Shown in pieces: positions 1-8,026 of a stretch of 53,444 nucleotides of DNA. The DNA is taken from IMG/VR virus record IMGVR_UViG_3300007609_000025, positions 1 to 53,444 of that record; one strand, 5' to 3'. How positions within the stretch are numbered: position 1 is the first letter of the stretch; the number at the start of each line of letters is the position of its first letter. A program made the translations under genes and the position numbers. The notes beneath the pieces were generated by a model that did no database searches, was not told the origin of the DNA, and saw nothing but the letters and a program-made list of their open reading frames with translations. Source of the DNA: a virus.

Positions 1-1
1 A

Positions 2-223
2 CCTGCTCTTCATGGCCATTTTATTGGCGGAGGTAACTACTGGTATGATGGAGACCAAACAATATACCATAACTTAAGTACTGAGCCTACTATAACTTGG
101 CCTACTAGCTGGGCATGGAAGAATAGTACTTTACCTTCTGTACCTATTGGCAACACAGAAGTATTTAAATTTTCTACTATAAATGGAGGTGCAAGCTTTA
201 ATGCTTGGCCAGCTACTCAATAA
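2..223 (+). CDS. C-terminal end of a phage structural (probable tail fibre) protein, partial
   Basis: An open frame enters from the left edge and ends at TAA 221-223, giving 73 visible residues. They are rich in Gly, Trp, Tyr and Asn and carry no motif I recognise. A tail-fibre tip is inferred from composition and from the neighbour, since fibre assembly chaperones usually follow the fibre gene they serve. The start and most of the protein lie outside the window. The reading frame is clear; the function is a guess. Confidence 0.55.
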   Translation, partial: PALHGHFIGGGNYWYDGDQTIYHNLSTEPTITWPTSWAWKNSTLPSVPIGNTEVFKFSTINGGASFNAWPATQ

Positions 224-233
224 AGGAATTATT

Positions 234-650
234 ATGTTACTAGCAAAAATTAAAAACAACGTTATTAGCGTAGCAGACCATCAACAGTTTGCTCCGCATA
301 CCTCTTTCCCCCGTAGCGGCCCTAGTGTGACGTGGGTAAGCAATAACAACCTTTACTACGTATATGATACAAAAACACATGATGCCGACACTCAACGTCT
401 TGAAAGCTGTGGCCCATATCTAGAAAATGGAGTAGTATACACAGTTAGTGTAGTTGATAAAAGCGATGAGAGTCTTGCTGCGCAGTATAGAGCACGTAGA
501 GATGAGTTGTTAGCTGCAACTGATTGGCGCTTTCGTTCTGATCTAACCCCTTCTCAAGCGTGGATCGACTATTGTGCCACTCTCCGCGATGTTCCTCAGC
601 AAGATGGCTTTCCGCATAGCATAGTTTGGCCGGAGAAGCCTAATGACTAA
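234..650 (+). CDS. Phage tail fibre assembly chaperone-like protein
   Basis: This is a 138-residue protein. The C-terminal half has the pattern RRDELLAATDW ... AWIDYCATLRDVPQQ ... WPEKP, which matches the phage tail assembly chaperone family (Phage_tail_APC type). Members help fold or assemble tail fibres and are normally encoded directly after the fibre they serve. I chose ATG 234 because an AAAGGA ribosome site lies just upstream; the longer frame from 183 would overlap the preceding gene by 41 bases. The gene overlaps the next one by 8 bases. The N-terminal half is unassigned. Family assignment is by motif only. Confidence 0.7.
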   Translation: MLLAKIKNNVISVADHQQFAPHTSFPRSGPSVTWVSNNNLYYVYDTKTHDADTQRLESCGPYLENGVVYTVSVVDKSDESLAAQYRARRDELLAATDWRFRSDLTPSQAWIDYCATLRDVPQQDGFPHSIVWPEKPND

Positions 651-1842
651 CAATCGTAATATTGCTAATCTAGCAAATATACTTGATGAAGGAAGCGAGG
701 GGCAGGTTCTATCTTTTGGAGCTGAAGGATCTGTATCTGTATCAGATCCTGGAGGGGGCGGAGACTCGCTTGGTACAGTTACTGGTAACGATCTGGACCT
801 TTCTACAGGTAACTTGTTTGAAGTCACTGCAGCAGATCAAACGTTGGCGTTTAGTAATGCGCCTGATGTCCACCAGTTTAAAGTAAAGTTAACAGGTGAT
901 GGTACTGTTTCTGGATATCTTTTGAGCCAGGGGTCCTATGACAGTGTTAGTATTCCTAGTCCGGAAAACGCTCCGAATGCGCTAGCCTTTAACAATGACG
1001 GGACTAAGCTATTCATAGCAGGAACTGGAGAAGATGGGGTCAGAGAACTTACATTGAGTTCTCCATTTGATGTGAGCACTGCTTCTTATGACGGTATTAC
1101 TTTTAGTGCCGCCGCTCAAGAGCTCGGTATACACGGAATGGCATTCAACAATGATGGTACTAAAATGTATTTTGTTGGACAAAGTAATGATTCCGTTTTT
1201 CAGTACTCCCTGTCTACGGCATTTGATGTAAGTACTGCGAGCTACGATAACGTGAGTTTAAATGTAAGTTCTCAAGACGGTGCCCCAAGTGGTTTAGCAT
1301 TTAATAATAATGGTACTAAAATGTACATGGTAGGGGTTTCAAGTGACTCCGTACACCAATACACACTATCAACAGCTTTTGATGTAAATACTGCGAGCTA
1401 TGACAATGTTAGTTTTAGCGCTTCTGGGCAAGATGCCAATCCAGAGGATTTATTTTTTAACAGCGATGGCACTAAGATGTTTATAATTGGGAAAACTAGC
1501 ATGGCGGTTTTTCAGTATAGTCTGTCAACGGCTTTCGACATCAGCACAACTTCATATGACTCAATCAGTTTGGATATCTCCGCGCAAGAAACCTTTCCTG
1601 AAGGGGTAACTTTTAGCAGCGACGGTGGTAAAATGTACATAGTCGGAATTTCCGACATAGTGTACCAGTATACGACCTCTGCGACCACTACAGCGACCAT
1701 CACATATCCGAACACAGTCAAGTTCCCGGGATCCACTCCCCCACCCGTGCCTGAAATCGGAGAGGAAGACATACTTGAATTTGTAACATTTGACGGCGGA
1801 ACAAGCTACAACGCTACTCTATTAGGAAATAACTACTCATGA
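643..1842 (+). CDS. Virion-associated protein with five ~52-residue beta-propeller-like repeats
   Basis: This is a 399-residue protein. Residues ~98-347 are about five repeats of ~52 residues. Each repeat carries FNNDGTKMY, then D-x-V-x-QY, then LSTAFDVSTASYD. Repeats of this kind resemble the blades of NHL/YVTN-type beta-propellers, here probably a ligand-binding part of a fibre or appendage. The N-terminus (NIANLANILDEGSEGQVL) resembles the attachment end of other phage fibre proteins, and a Pro-rich segment precedes the C-terminal tail. It overlaps the upstream gene by 8 bases and the downstream gene by ATGA. A role in host binding is inferred. Five blades would be few for a closed ring, so the final fold is uncertain. 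Confidence 0.6.
   Translation: MTNNRNIANLANILDEGSEGQVLSFGAEGSVSVSDPGGGGDSLGTVTGNDLDLSTGNLFEVTAADQTLAFSNAPDVHQFKVKLTGDGTVSGYLLSQGSYDSVSIPSPENAPNALAFNNDGTKLFIAGTGEDGVRELTLSSPFDVSTASYDGITFSAAAQELGIHGMAFNNDGTKMYFVGQSNDSVFQYSLSTAFDVSTASYDNVSLNVSSQDGAPSGLAFNNNGTKMYMVGVSSDSVHQYTLSTAFDVNTASYDNVSFSASGQDANPEDLFFNSDGTKMFIIGKTSMAVFQYSLSTAFDISTTSYDSISLDISAQETFPEGVTFSSDGGKMYIVGISDIVYQYTTSATTTATITYPNTVKFPGSTPPPVPEIGEEDILEFVTFDGGTSYNATLLGNNYS
934..1683 (+). repeat. Five degenerate ~156-bp coding repeats (52-residue units)
   Basis: These are direct in-frame repeats within the propeller-like protein. Each unit contains a DGTKMY-like motif and a STAFDVSTASYD-like motif. DNA identity between units is moderate, so they are old duplications. 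Confidence 0.6.
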
Positions 1843-3647
1843 CTATAAGCCGCATACCGCTATCACTCATTTCCAATGTTAATGCAAGCGAAGGCGATGT
1901 ATTAGCATACAGCGCTGCAAACTATAAACCTGAATATCGTACAATAACAAAAGGAACACTTACTAAGTCTTTTATAAGCGGAGAGACTTATAACATTGAT
2001 TTAAACTACAGCGCAGATCCTTCTCCCACCGTCTCAGTTACTAAAGAAGTGCCTCAGATAGGCGCCTCAAGTAAAGGATTTTGGGACGTAAACACAGCTG
2101 GTACTAATTATGTACGTTATGATACTTCCTATAATACAACTCTAACACCTTCTACTGCTTCTGCTAACGGTACCTTTACTCTAGGAACCGGCACTTTTAG
2201 TAATAATGATGTAGGAAAACAGATTGAAGGTAATGGAGGTAAAGCGGTACTAACGCTCACTGATGGTAGCTACTATCTAGTAACAGCATTTAATGATGCT
2301 AATACCATTTCTGCAAACGATTGGAGTATGTTTGGCACAACTTTTGATGAAAATAACGGTCTACAGCTAGCCTCTGGGCTAGTGGCTCCAAATCATGATA
2401 TTTTTGGAGATGGATCAGCTGTTGCTGTTTATTTTCTTGAAGGCAATGGTAATGATGAATTAGGTAGTCACAATCTAAGTGTTAATTCCCCCAACTACGT
2501 AACAGGTAAATATGGACAAGGATACCAAGTAACTACTACAAGCCACTATCTAACGTATTTTGGATATCCAGCACACTCTTCTAATGAAGTAACTATTTCT
2601 TGCTGGGTTAAATCTCTAGACACCACATGGTCTGGCGCAGCAGTAGTGTGGACTTGGAGTGCTGGTACTGACGAGCACCATGGTCTTCAATTTACTGTTG
2701 GTGATGGTATTCTTAGGATGTGGGACGGGTCTAGTAGTACGGCAAGCCCTGCGGGCACTGTACCTACTCAAGAATGGGTTCATATCGCTGTATCTTGCAC
2801 AGCAACAGCACAAGATATCTATATGAATGGAGTCTACCAAGGCTCAACAACTGGGTCTTACTCCGCACATCCTATTTCTGGAGGTCCTTGGGATATCATA
2901 TTTGGTCAAGAACCTGACTCATATACTGCTGGCTCTGCTTTTGGAAGTTTTAGTGGTTCTCAGGATCTAAATGGAAGTATTGACTCAATTAGAATTTTTA
3001 ATCGAACTATCACTGCACAAGAGGCGCTCACTTTAGCAGAGATAGATGAGCCCACAACTTCTACTTTATTGCCTACAAATCAATATCATATTGCTACTAC
3101 CAATGAGATAGGGCAAATTGACAGCACTTATTGGCTAGATATAAACTCTATGACAGCAGATCAATTTACTGGAGATGGAGAAATATACTATGCTGTCTCT
3201 ACTGATAATCATGTAACATGGAAAGTAATAGATGATACTGAGGGAGATCGTACTATTGTACGTTTAAACTCAGGGTCTTGGGAGTATAATAGTAACACTA
3301 CTTATAACGCTAACACATGGACAGTTTCTACAAGTAATAGTGAGCTTGGTGCGTTAACTGAAGCGCTTAGTACTCCTCAAAATCGCATGAATAAATCTCA
3401 GCTTGAAGCTGTTACAGACCCTAATCACTACACATTAGAAGATAGTTTAGACTTAATGATAGCTCTTTACTCCGCTAATAATACAGCAAATATAGCTTAT
3501 TCAGACGGAGTATCAATTAACTATGATGCTGAGACATTAAATAAAGGGGCTATCCTAGGTACTGACTATGATTATGATTTTCCTGACAGCACAACTGTAA
3601 GATTAACCTCTAATGCGTCTCAAAACTTAAAAATAAAGATTACATAA
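1839..3647 (+). CDS. LamG/concanavalin-fold tail appendage protein
   Basis: This is a 602-residue protein. Residues ~190-400 have the layout of a LamG (concanavalin A-like) jelly-roll: a FLEGNGND start, KYGQGYQV, SNEVTISCWVK, EWVHIAVSCTATAQDIYMNGV, and a closing GSIDSIRIFNRTITAQEA. Such domains bind glycans, so this may contact host surface sugars. The N-terminal ~100 residues and the C-terminal ~190 residues (Asn/Ser/Thr-rich, ending in TTVRLTSNASQNLKIKIT) are probably structural. It starts at an ATGA overlap with the previous gene. A related LamG domain is inserted in the neck protein at 19544-20806. Domain call is good; exact location in the particle is unknown. Confidence 0.65.
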   Translation: MTISRIPLSLISNVNASEGDVLAYSAANYKPEYRTITKGTLTKSFISGETYNIDLNYSADPSPTVSVTKEVPQIGASSKGFWDVNTAGTNYVRYDTSYNTTLTPSTASANGTFTLGTGTFSNNDVGKQIEGNGGKAVLTLTDGSYYLVTAFNDANTISANDWSMFGTTFDENNGLQLASGLVAPNHDIFGDGSAVAVYFLEGNGNDELGSHNLSVNSPNYVTGKYGQGYQVTTTSHYLTYFGYPAHSSNEVTISCWVKSLDTTWSGAAVVWTWSAGTDEHHGLQFTVGDGILRMWDGSSSTASPAGTVPTQEWVHIAVSCTATAQDIYMNGVYQGSTTGSYSAHPISGGPWDIIFGQEPDSYTAGSAFGSFSGSQDLNGSIDSIRIFNRTITAQEALTLAEIDEPTTSTLLPTNQYHIATTNEIGQIDSTYWLDINSMTADQFTGDGEIYYAVSTDNHVTWKVIDDTEGDRTIVRLNSGSWEYNSNTTYNANTWTVSTSNSELGALTEALSTPQNRMNKSQLEAVTDPNHYTLEDSLDLMIALYSANNTANIAYSDGVSINYDAETLNKGAILGTDYDYDFPDSTTVRLTSNASQNLKIKIT

Positions 3648-3649
3648 CA

Positions 3650-4375
3650 ATGAATATTTATGAAAAGATGCTAGGTATAAAGCGTTATACTGATAGCGTA
3701 GGTACAATATATGGTACAGAAGATTTTTCTATCTACCTTTACTCGCTCATAAAAATGAGCAAACCTAAAAAAATAGTAGAGCTAGGTACCGGTCTAGGCT
3801 GTGTTATGCTATGGAGCGCACTAGCTTTAGAAGAAAATAAAGAAGGAGTAGTTTATACAGTAGATAATGGTAGCGACTGGAGTCACTTAAAGCAAGCAAA
3901 AGGCAGCATGGGTAGCATGTTTCATGAGCAATACTCAGAATATGTTAACAATTTAATTGACAATTTTAACCTCACGAGTTATATTAAATTTATAAATAGT
4001 GATATTGCTATAAGCGATTTACCTAACGATATAGATATTTTATTTTCAGATTTTAGTCACGGACCTTTACAGGTTTTATCGCTTATTAATCAGATATTGC
4101 CTAAGTTATCAGACAGCTCAATTTTAATGTTCGACTCAGCTTCTACTTATTACCCCTCTTATTTAGCGCTAAAAGATGCAGTTAATATGCTAAATAATAA
4201 ACAAATTCCTTATAGCTTTCAAAACTCTGAAGCATTAATGAAAAAGGTTAATACCTGTAGCTTTGAACTAAGACATATTATAGAAAATAAATGTAGAGAT
4301 CAAAATAGTACAGCGTGTATACATATACAGCCTAGAGATATTTTTCCCTGTCCTTTAAATCACATGAGGTGTTAA
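3650..4375 (+). CDS. Class I SAM-dependent methyltransferase
   Basis: This is a 241-residue protein with a Rossmann-type SAM site. Motif I is VELGTGLGC at residues 43-51, followed by a strand ending VYTVDNGSD (acidic position for the ribose) and later IDILFSDFSHG and SSILMFDSA strands. It resembles small-molecule or glycan methyltransferases of the Methyltransf_24 type more than DNA methylases, because no NPPY/DPPY motif is visible. The substrate is unknown. It sits between a LamG protein and a 2OG oxygenase, so modification of a fibre or of a surface sugar is possible but inferred. No clear ribosome site is visible before ATG 3650, so reinitiation from the gene ending at 3647 is likely. Confidence 0.65.
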   Translation: MNIYEKMLGIKRYTDSVGTIYGTEDFSIYLYSLIKMSKPKKIVELGTGLGCVMLWSALALEENKEGVVYTVDNGSDWSHLKQAKGSMGSMFHEQYSEYVNNLIDNFNLTSYIKFINSDIAISDLPNDIDILFSDFSHGPLQVLSLINQILPKLSDSSILMFDSASTYYPSYLALKDAVNMLNNKQIPYSFQNSEALMKKVNTCSFELRHIIENKCRDQNSTACIHIQPRDIFPCPLNHMRC

Positions 4376-4933
4376 GTGTTAAAAGTAATTGATAATTTTA
4401 TTAGTGATCGTTATTCTAGATATATATTTGATAAGTGTGTTTCCTTAAAATGGACTTTTTCTCCTGACATATCGTTACCTGATCCTAGTAAAAGAAGTGT
4501 TCCAGGGTTTTCATATAACTTTTACTTACACAAAGATTTTAACAATAACGAGCCTACAACTATAGAAACTGCAGAGTATAATTTTATAACTCCTATGTTA
4601 CTTGAAGCTATGGATAAGTTTGGACTGCCTGAAGAGTCTTTTGATAGCCTATTTCGTAGTAGAGCTAGACTAACGTTAGCAAATGATAGACTTAGCGAAG
4701 AAGAGCGCATAGATAGTCCGCATATAGACTATAAAACTCCTCACTTAGTTCTTCTATACTATGTAAATTCAACTGATGGGGACACCGTTATGATTGAAAA
4801 TGGGGCAGTAGCAGATAGAATTTCTCCTAAGCGCGGTAGATGCGTACTCTTTGATGGGTCAGTTCTTCATGCTTCTTCAACTCCCTCTGCTCAGCATAGG
4901 CTAGTTATAAACAATAATTTATTAAAGGAATAA
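4376..4933 (+). CDS. 2-oxoglutarate/Fe(II)-dependent oxygenase (GTG start)
   Basis: This is a 185-residue protein with the iron triad H116-x-D118 and H165 and a candidate 2OG-binding Arg175, in the pattern PHIDY ... GDTVMIENG ... PKRGRCVLFDGSVLHAS ... HRLVINN. These are hallmarks of the double-stranded beta-helix 2OG oxygenases frequent in marine phages, where the substrate (protein residue or small molecule) is generally unknown. The start is GTG at 4376, directly after the methyltransferase stop, with a GAGGTG ribosome site 5 bases upstream. It is one of three such enzymes in this fibre region. Confidence 0.75.
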   Translation: MLKVIDNFISDRYSRYIFDKCVSLKWTFSPDISLPDPSKRSVPGFSYNFYLHKDFNNNEPTTIETAEYNFITPMLLEAMDKFGLPEESFDSLFRSRARLTLANDRLSEEERIDSPHIDYKTPHLVLLYYVNSTDGDTVMIENGAVADRISPKRGRCVLFDGSVLHASSTPSAQHRLVINNNLLKE

Positions 4934-4937
4934 GATT

Positions 4938-5267
4938 ATGGCAGTAGTAGAATATATGTTCAATATAGATGATAAAGGTAAGCGTTTTATTCCTGGCTTT
5001 ATAGCAAATAGAGGCCATTGGTATGATCCTACAACAGAAACCTATATTGGCTGGATTGAGGATAGTAGAGATTTTTTTGTACCAGACTCTATACTAGTGT
5101 TTGACAAAGAAGAGCTAGTCCAACGACAGTTAGCTATACACGCTACTAACCCTATGTTTAAAGAAAATGAAGAAGATCCTAATGCAGACCGCATAGAGCT
5201 AACCAATGATGAAGTTAGGCTGCTAGTTGAAGTTTGGTACGACGATTTTGTAGCGGAGAACTCTTAA
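4938..5267 (+). CDS. Conserved-looking phage protein of unknown function
   Basis: This is a 109-residue acidic protein with GHWYDPTTETYIGWIEDSRDFFVPDSI near the N-terminus and a C-terminal segment TNDEVRLLVEVWYDDFVAENS. I recall similar short proteins near fibre genes of marine myoviruses and siphoviruses, but I cannot name a family. AAGGAATAAG provides a ribosome site, and the stop overlaps the next small gene (TAATG). No signal peptide, membrane segment or catalytic motif is visible. Confidence 0.55.
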   Translation: MAVVEYMFNIDDKGKRFIPGFIANRGHWYDPTTETYIGWIEDSRDFFVPDSILVFDKEELVQRQLAIHATNPMFKENEEDPNADRIELTNDEVRLLVEVWYDDFVAENS

Positions 5268-5398
5268 TGGAGCTTATTCTCGCTGAAAAAATAGAAGAAC
5301 TATCTAAAAATGAGCTTACTGAACTATTAACTCAGTTACGTATGCAAGATTCAGAGGCTTTTGATAGCCTACAAGAGTTAGTAGAAGATATATTATAA
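5267..5398 (+). CDS. Small acidic helical protein (43 aa)
   Basis: This short open frame starts at ATG 5267, within the TAATG junction of the preceding gene, and ends with TAA at 5398. It encodes 43 residues, very rich in Glu and Leu (KIEELSKNELTELLTQL, then DSLQELVEDIL), so it is probably helical and possibly a small adaptor. Its support is the coupled start, the tight packing between neighbours and the lack of another explanation for the gap. Function unknown. Confidence 0.5.
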   Translation: MELILAEKIEELSKNELTELLTQLRMQDSEAFDSLQELVEDIL

Positions 5399-5407
5399 AG
5401 GTTTTTT

Positions 5408-6328
5408 ATGACAGAGAAAGAACAAAGTACAAATTTAACTATTTTTGACGAGTTAAAACGAGATTTAGTAGTAAAAGATGGATCAGAGTTTACTGTCCCC
5501 TTATCTACCATCTTAGGTAAGGGAACAGTAGCAAAAACAGAGTCTTTTGGCGGCCTAAGTTTAGCTGAAAATGCAGCAAAAACAGATTTAGCTATTGCAA
5601 ATACTAAAGACTTACAAAATATTTGGAACCGTAGTCACACACAATGGATGTGGAAGCATTTAAATCTTTCTTATTTAGATCCTCACAAAAATATGCGTCA
5701 AATTGCAGCAGAAGTTGCAAAAAAGAGACAAGCTCTTAATGAGGCTAAGTGGCGACAAATAAAAACTGAGGTTAAAATTAAAAAAATAGAAGAAAAACTG
5801 GTAGATCCTAGCACCTTAGACTATTGGACCGAAATTGATTTAAATGTAAAGCTTGCAGAGTATAAAGAACAACTAGCTGAAGGAATGAGCTATGTTGAAG
5901 GGGCTATGAAAGATATTTTAGCTCTAAATGAGCTGTATGAGCAGCTAAAAAATAAAACAAGCACTTTTAATGAGCTAGATATTGAAAAAGAAGAATCTAA
6001 GGTGCATATCAAACGTAGTATTGTTCAGTGTATCAGAGATGTACGTCAGTCTGGTTACATTTCTAAAGGCGAACAAGAATATTTAGAGCAGATTGGGGTT
6101 AACCCCTCTAAAATGCTAATTAAAATTAAAGAATATGTTCAAGAAGAGATTAAACAAGAGTCTTGGGGCGTAGCTATTTTGCATGAATTTGTAGAAAAAG
6201 CAGCTACTGAACTTATTGATAACTATCAGGTAGATAAAATTAGGCTATCTTTAATGGGTTTTGATTCTGACCCAGTAGAGTCTATTACCTATACAAAAGA
6301 CTTTACTCCTAGTAAAGATAGTTTTTAA
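5408..6328 (+). CDS. Alpha-helical phage protein of unknown function
   Basis: This is a 306-residue Lys/Glu-rich protein. Residues ~95-215 look like long helices or coiled coil (EVAKKRQALNEAKWRQIKTEV, then KIKKIEEKLV). The N-terminus contains DGSEFTVPLSTIL, and the C-terminal third is also helical. No enzyme motif, signal peptide or membrane segment was found. It lies among fibre and virion-like genes, so a structural or assembly role (including scaffolding or fibre chaperone) is possible but not shown. AAAGGTTTTTT before ATG 5408 supplies a modest ribosome site. Confidence 0.5.
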   Translation: MTEKEQSTNLTIFDELKRDLVVKDGSEFTVPLSTILGKGTVAKTESFGGLSLAENAAKTDLAIANTKDLQNIWNRSHTQWMWKHLNLSYLDPHKNMRQIAAEVAKKRQALNEAKWRQIKTEVKIKKIEEKLVDPSTLDYWTEIDLNVKLAEYKEQLAEGMSYVEGAMKDILALNELYEQLKNKTSTFNELDIEKEESKVHIKRSIVQCIRDVRQSGYISKGEQEYLEQIGVNPSKMLIKIKEYVQEEIKQESWGVAILHEFVEKAATELIDNYQVDKIRLSLMGFDSDPVESITYTKDFTPSKDSF

Positions 6329-6341
6329 GTGAGAAAACTTT

Positions 6342-6662
6342 ATGGCAACAAATAATTTTAAGCTTATATCTTCATCAAGTATAAGCGCTACTGTAGATTC
6401 CCTAGTTAATACTGCTGCAACAGCTACTACGTTAGTTATCCATTCTATGTATATAACTAACGTAGGCCCTAATTCTTCGTACGCTAATGTAAAGGTAGAA
6501 GATTCTAGTGCATCAGTTACTACGCATATAACCTATAAATCTGAAGTACCTTCGGGAGATACTCTTATACTAGATAAGCCTATAAACTTAGAAGCAGGAG
6601 ACAAGATTTATGCGCGAGGCAGTAATTTAGAAGTCACTGTTAGCGCATTGGAGATAAGTTAA
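6342..6662 (+). CDS. Small beta-sandwich virion-like protein
   Basis: This is a 106-residue protein with alternating beta pattern: TTLVIHSMYITNVG, then YANVKVEDSS, then SEVPSGDTLILDKPINLEAGDKIYARGS and VTVSALEIS. Many marine phages encode proteins of this layout next to fibre genes; they are usually annotated as structural or left unnamed. The GDTLIL...LEAGDKI pattern is typical of that group. The stop overlaps the next start (TAATG at 6660-6664), implying coupled translation with the fibre that follows. A role as a fibre-collar or decoration protein is inferred. Confidence 0.55.
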   Translation: MATNNFKLISSSSISATVDSLVNTAATATTLVIHSMYITNVGPNSSYANVKVEDSSASVTTHITYKSEVPSGDTLILDKPINLEAGDKIYARGSNLEVTVSALEIS

Positions 6663-8026
6663 TGTATATTAACCGCCTAGTAAATAGTGTAACTATAATT
6701 CCTGAAATAGACGAATTATCAGATAATGTAAATCGTTTATATAATATAGGCGGTACTTTATACTTTAATGGGCAGACTATTGGTAGTGGGACCGGTACTG
6801 GTACTGGAGATGCCGATAATGTTCAAGCTAACTTAACTAGTGCTATTAGTGATTTAAATGCTAATGACTATAACACCTATACAAGCCTACAAAGCGAACT
6901 TGCAGCTAATGACTATAACACTCTACTAAGTGCGCAGTCTAACGACTATAGCACATATACAACGCTACAAAGCGAACTTGCCGCTAATGACTATAACACC
7001 TATACAAGTTTACAGGCGGATATAAATAGCGTACAAGATAACGTTACTGTAGCATCAGGCGGTTTTGAAGCTAATGACTATAACACGTATACAACGTTAC
7101 AAAACGAACTTGCGGCTAATGACTATAACACCTATACAAGCTTACACAGCGATATAAACACGGTACAGGCTAACTTAACTTCTATAATTTCCGCAGCCCC
7201 TAGCACTTTAGATACTTTAGGGGAAATAGCTGCCGCACTAGAAAATGATGCTAATATAGCAGTAAGTCTTACTACAGCTATAGGAGATGTTCAATCTAAT
7301 TTAAGCGCTCTGCCTGACTCAGCGGCTAACGACTATAGCACATACACAACGCTACAAGGCGAACTTGCAGCTAATGACTATAACACTCTACTAAGCGCTC
7401 AGTCTAATGACTATAACACGTATACAAGTCTACAAAGCGAACTCGCGGCTAACGACTATAATACCTATACAACCCTATATAGTAATATTGACACAGTACA
7501 GGCTAATCTAACCGCACTACCAGATTCAGCAGCCAACGACTATAGCACATATACAACGCTACAAGCTAGTATTAACAGTGTACAGTCTAATTTAGATTTA
7601 GGAGGGGGAGCTTGGAGTTCTTCAGGAGATAATATATACTACTCTTCAGGTAGAGTATCTATCAGTCCTACAGTACAAGACCCTGCCTCTAACTTATATG
7701 TAACAGGTAATACCTATGTAAGTGGCAATGTTGAGGTAGGAGACACTCTTATTGAGCACTCCTCTATTAGAGTAAAACAAAATATTACAGCACTAGAGGA
7801 TCAGCTAGCAAAAATATTATTGCTACGTCCAGTAGAGTATGATAAGATTATTTCAGGGTCTCATGAGTATGGTCTTATTTCAGAAGAGGTAGCAAAAATA
7901 GCCCCTTCTGTAGTAGGCCTAAATAATTCTGCTGTTCAATATACTAGAATAGTGCCAATGCTTATTCAAGCAGTTCAAGAGTTATACTTAGAAGTTGAGC
8001 ATCTTAAAGGTAGATTAAATGGCTGA
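6662..8026 (+). CDS. Tail fibre with C-terminal S74-type intramolecular chaperone
   Basis: This is a 454-residue protein. The N-terminus (residues 1-60) is a probable attachment part. The middle (~65-300) is a run of ANDYNTYTSLQ-type repeats, probably a trimeric shaft. Residues ~365-454 match the peptidase S74/endosialidase chaperone: S367-S-I-R-V-K372 (the Ser-Lys pair used for self-cleavage), QLAKILLLRPVEYD, HEYGLISEEVAKI and a final helix QAVQELYLEVEHLKGRL. In this family the domain trimerises the fibre and then cuts itself off. The usual SD at the start of the motif is SS here, but the spacing to Lys is kept. It overlaps the next gene by 8 bases. Confidence 0.8.
   Translation: MYINRLVNSVTIIPEIDELSDNVNRLYNIGGTLYFNGQTIGSGTGTGTGDADNVQANLTSAISDLNANDYNTYTSLQSELAANDYNTLLSAQSNDYSTYTTLQSELAANDYNTYTSLQADINSVQDNVTVASGGFEANDYNTYTTLQNELAANDYNTYTSLHSDINTVQANLTSIISAAPSTLDTLGEIAAALENDANIAVSLTTAIGDVQSNLSALPDSAANDYSTYTTLQGELAANDYNTLLSAQSNDYNTYTSLQSELAANDYNTYTTLYSNIDTVQANLTALPDSAANDYSTYTTLQASINSVQSNLDLGGGAWSSSGDNIYYSSGRVSISPTVQDPASNLYVTGNTYVSGNVEVGDTLIEHSSIRVKQNITALEDQLAKILLLRPVEYDKIISGSHEYGLISEEVAKIAPSVVGLNNSAVQYTRIVPMLIQAVQELYLEVEHLKGRLNG
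6857..7564 (+). repeat. Degenerate ANDYNTYTSLQ coding repeats in fibre shaft
   Basis: Multiple in-frame direct repeats centre on aatgactataacac or aacgactatagcac and encode NDYNTY/NDYSTY followed by TLQ/SLQ. Units of about 11, 13 and longer steps alternate, interrupted by unrelated linkers. The array fits a repetitive fibre shaft and is a likely site of slippage or recombination. Confidence 0.7.

Noticed and set aside
183-233. Upstream in-frame start for the fibre assembly chaperone
   Set aside because: It would overlap the preceding structural gene by 41 bases, and ATG 234 has the better ribosome site.
543-827. Minus-strand frame opposite the chaperone and propeller genes
   Set aside because: It overlaps two well-supported plus-strand genes and has no recognisable motif or ribosome site.
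6857-7564. Possible CRISPR-like array of short direct repeats
   Set aside because: The repeats are in frame, encode NDYNTY units, have irregular spacing and lie inside a fibre gene with an S74 domain.
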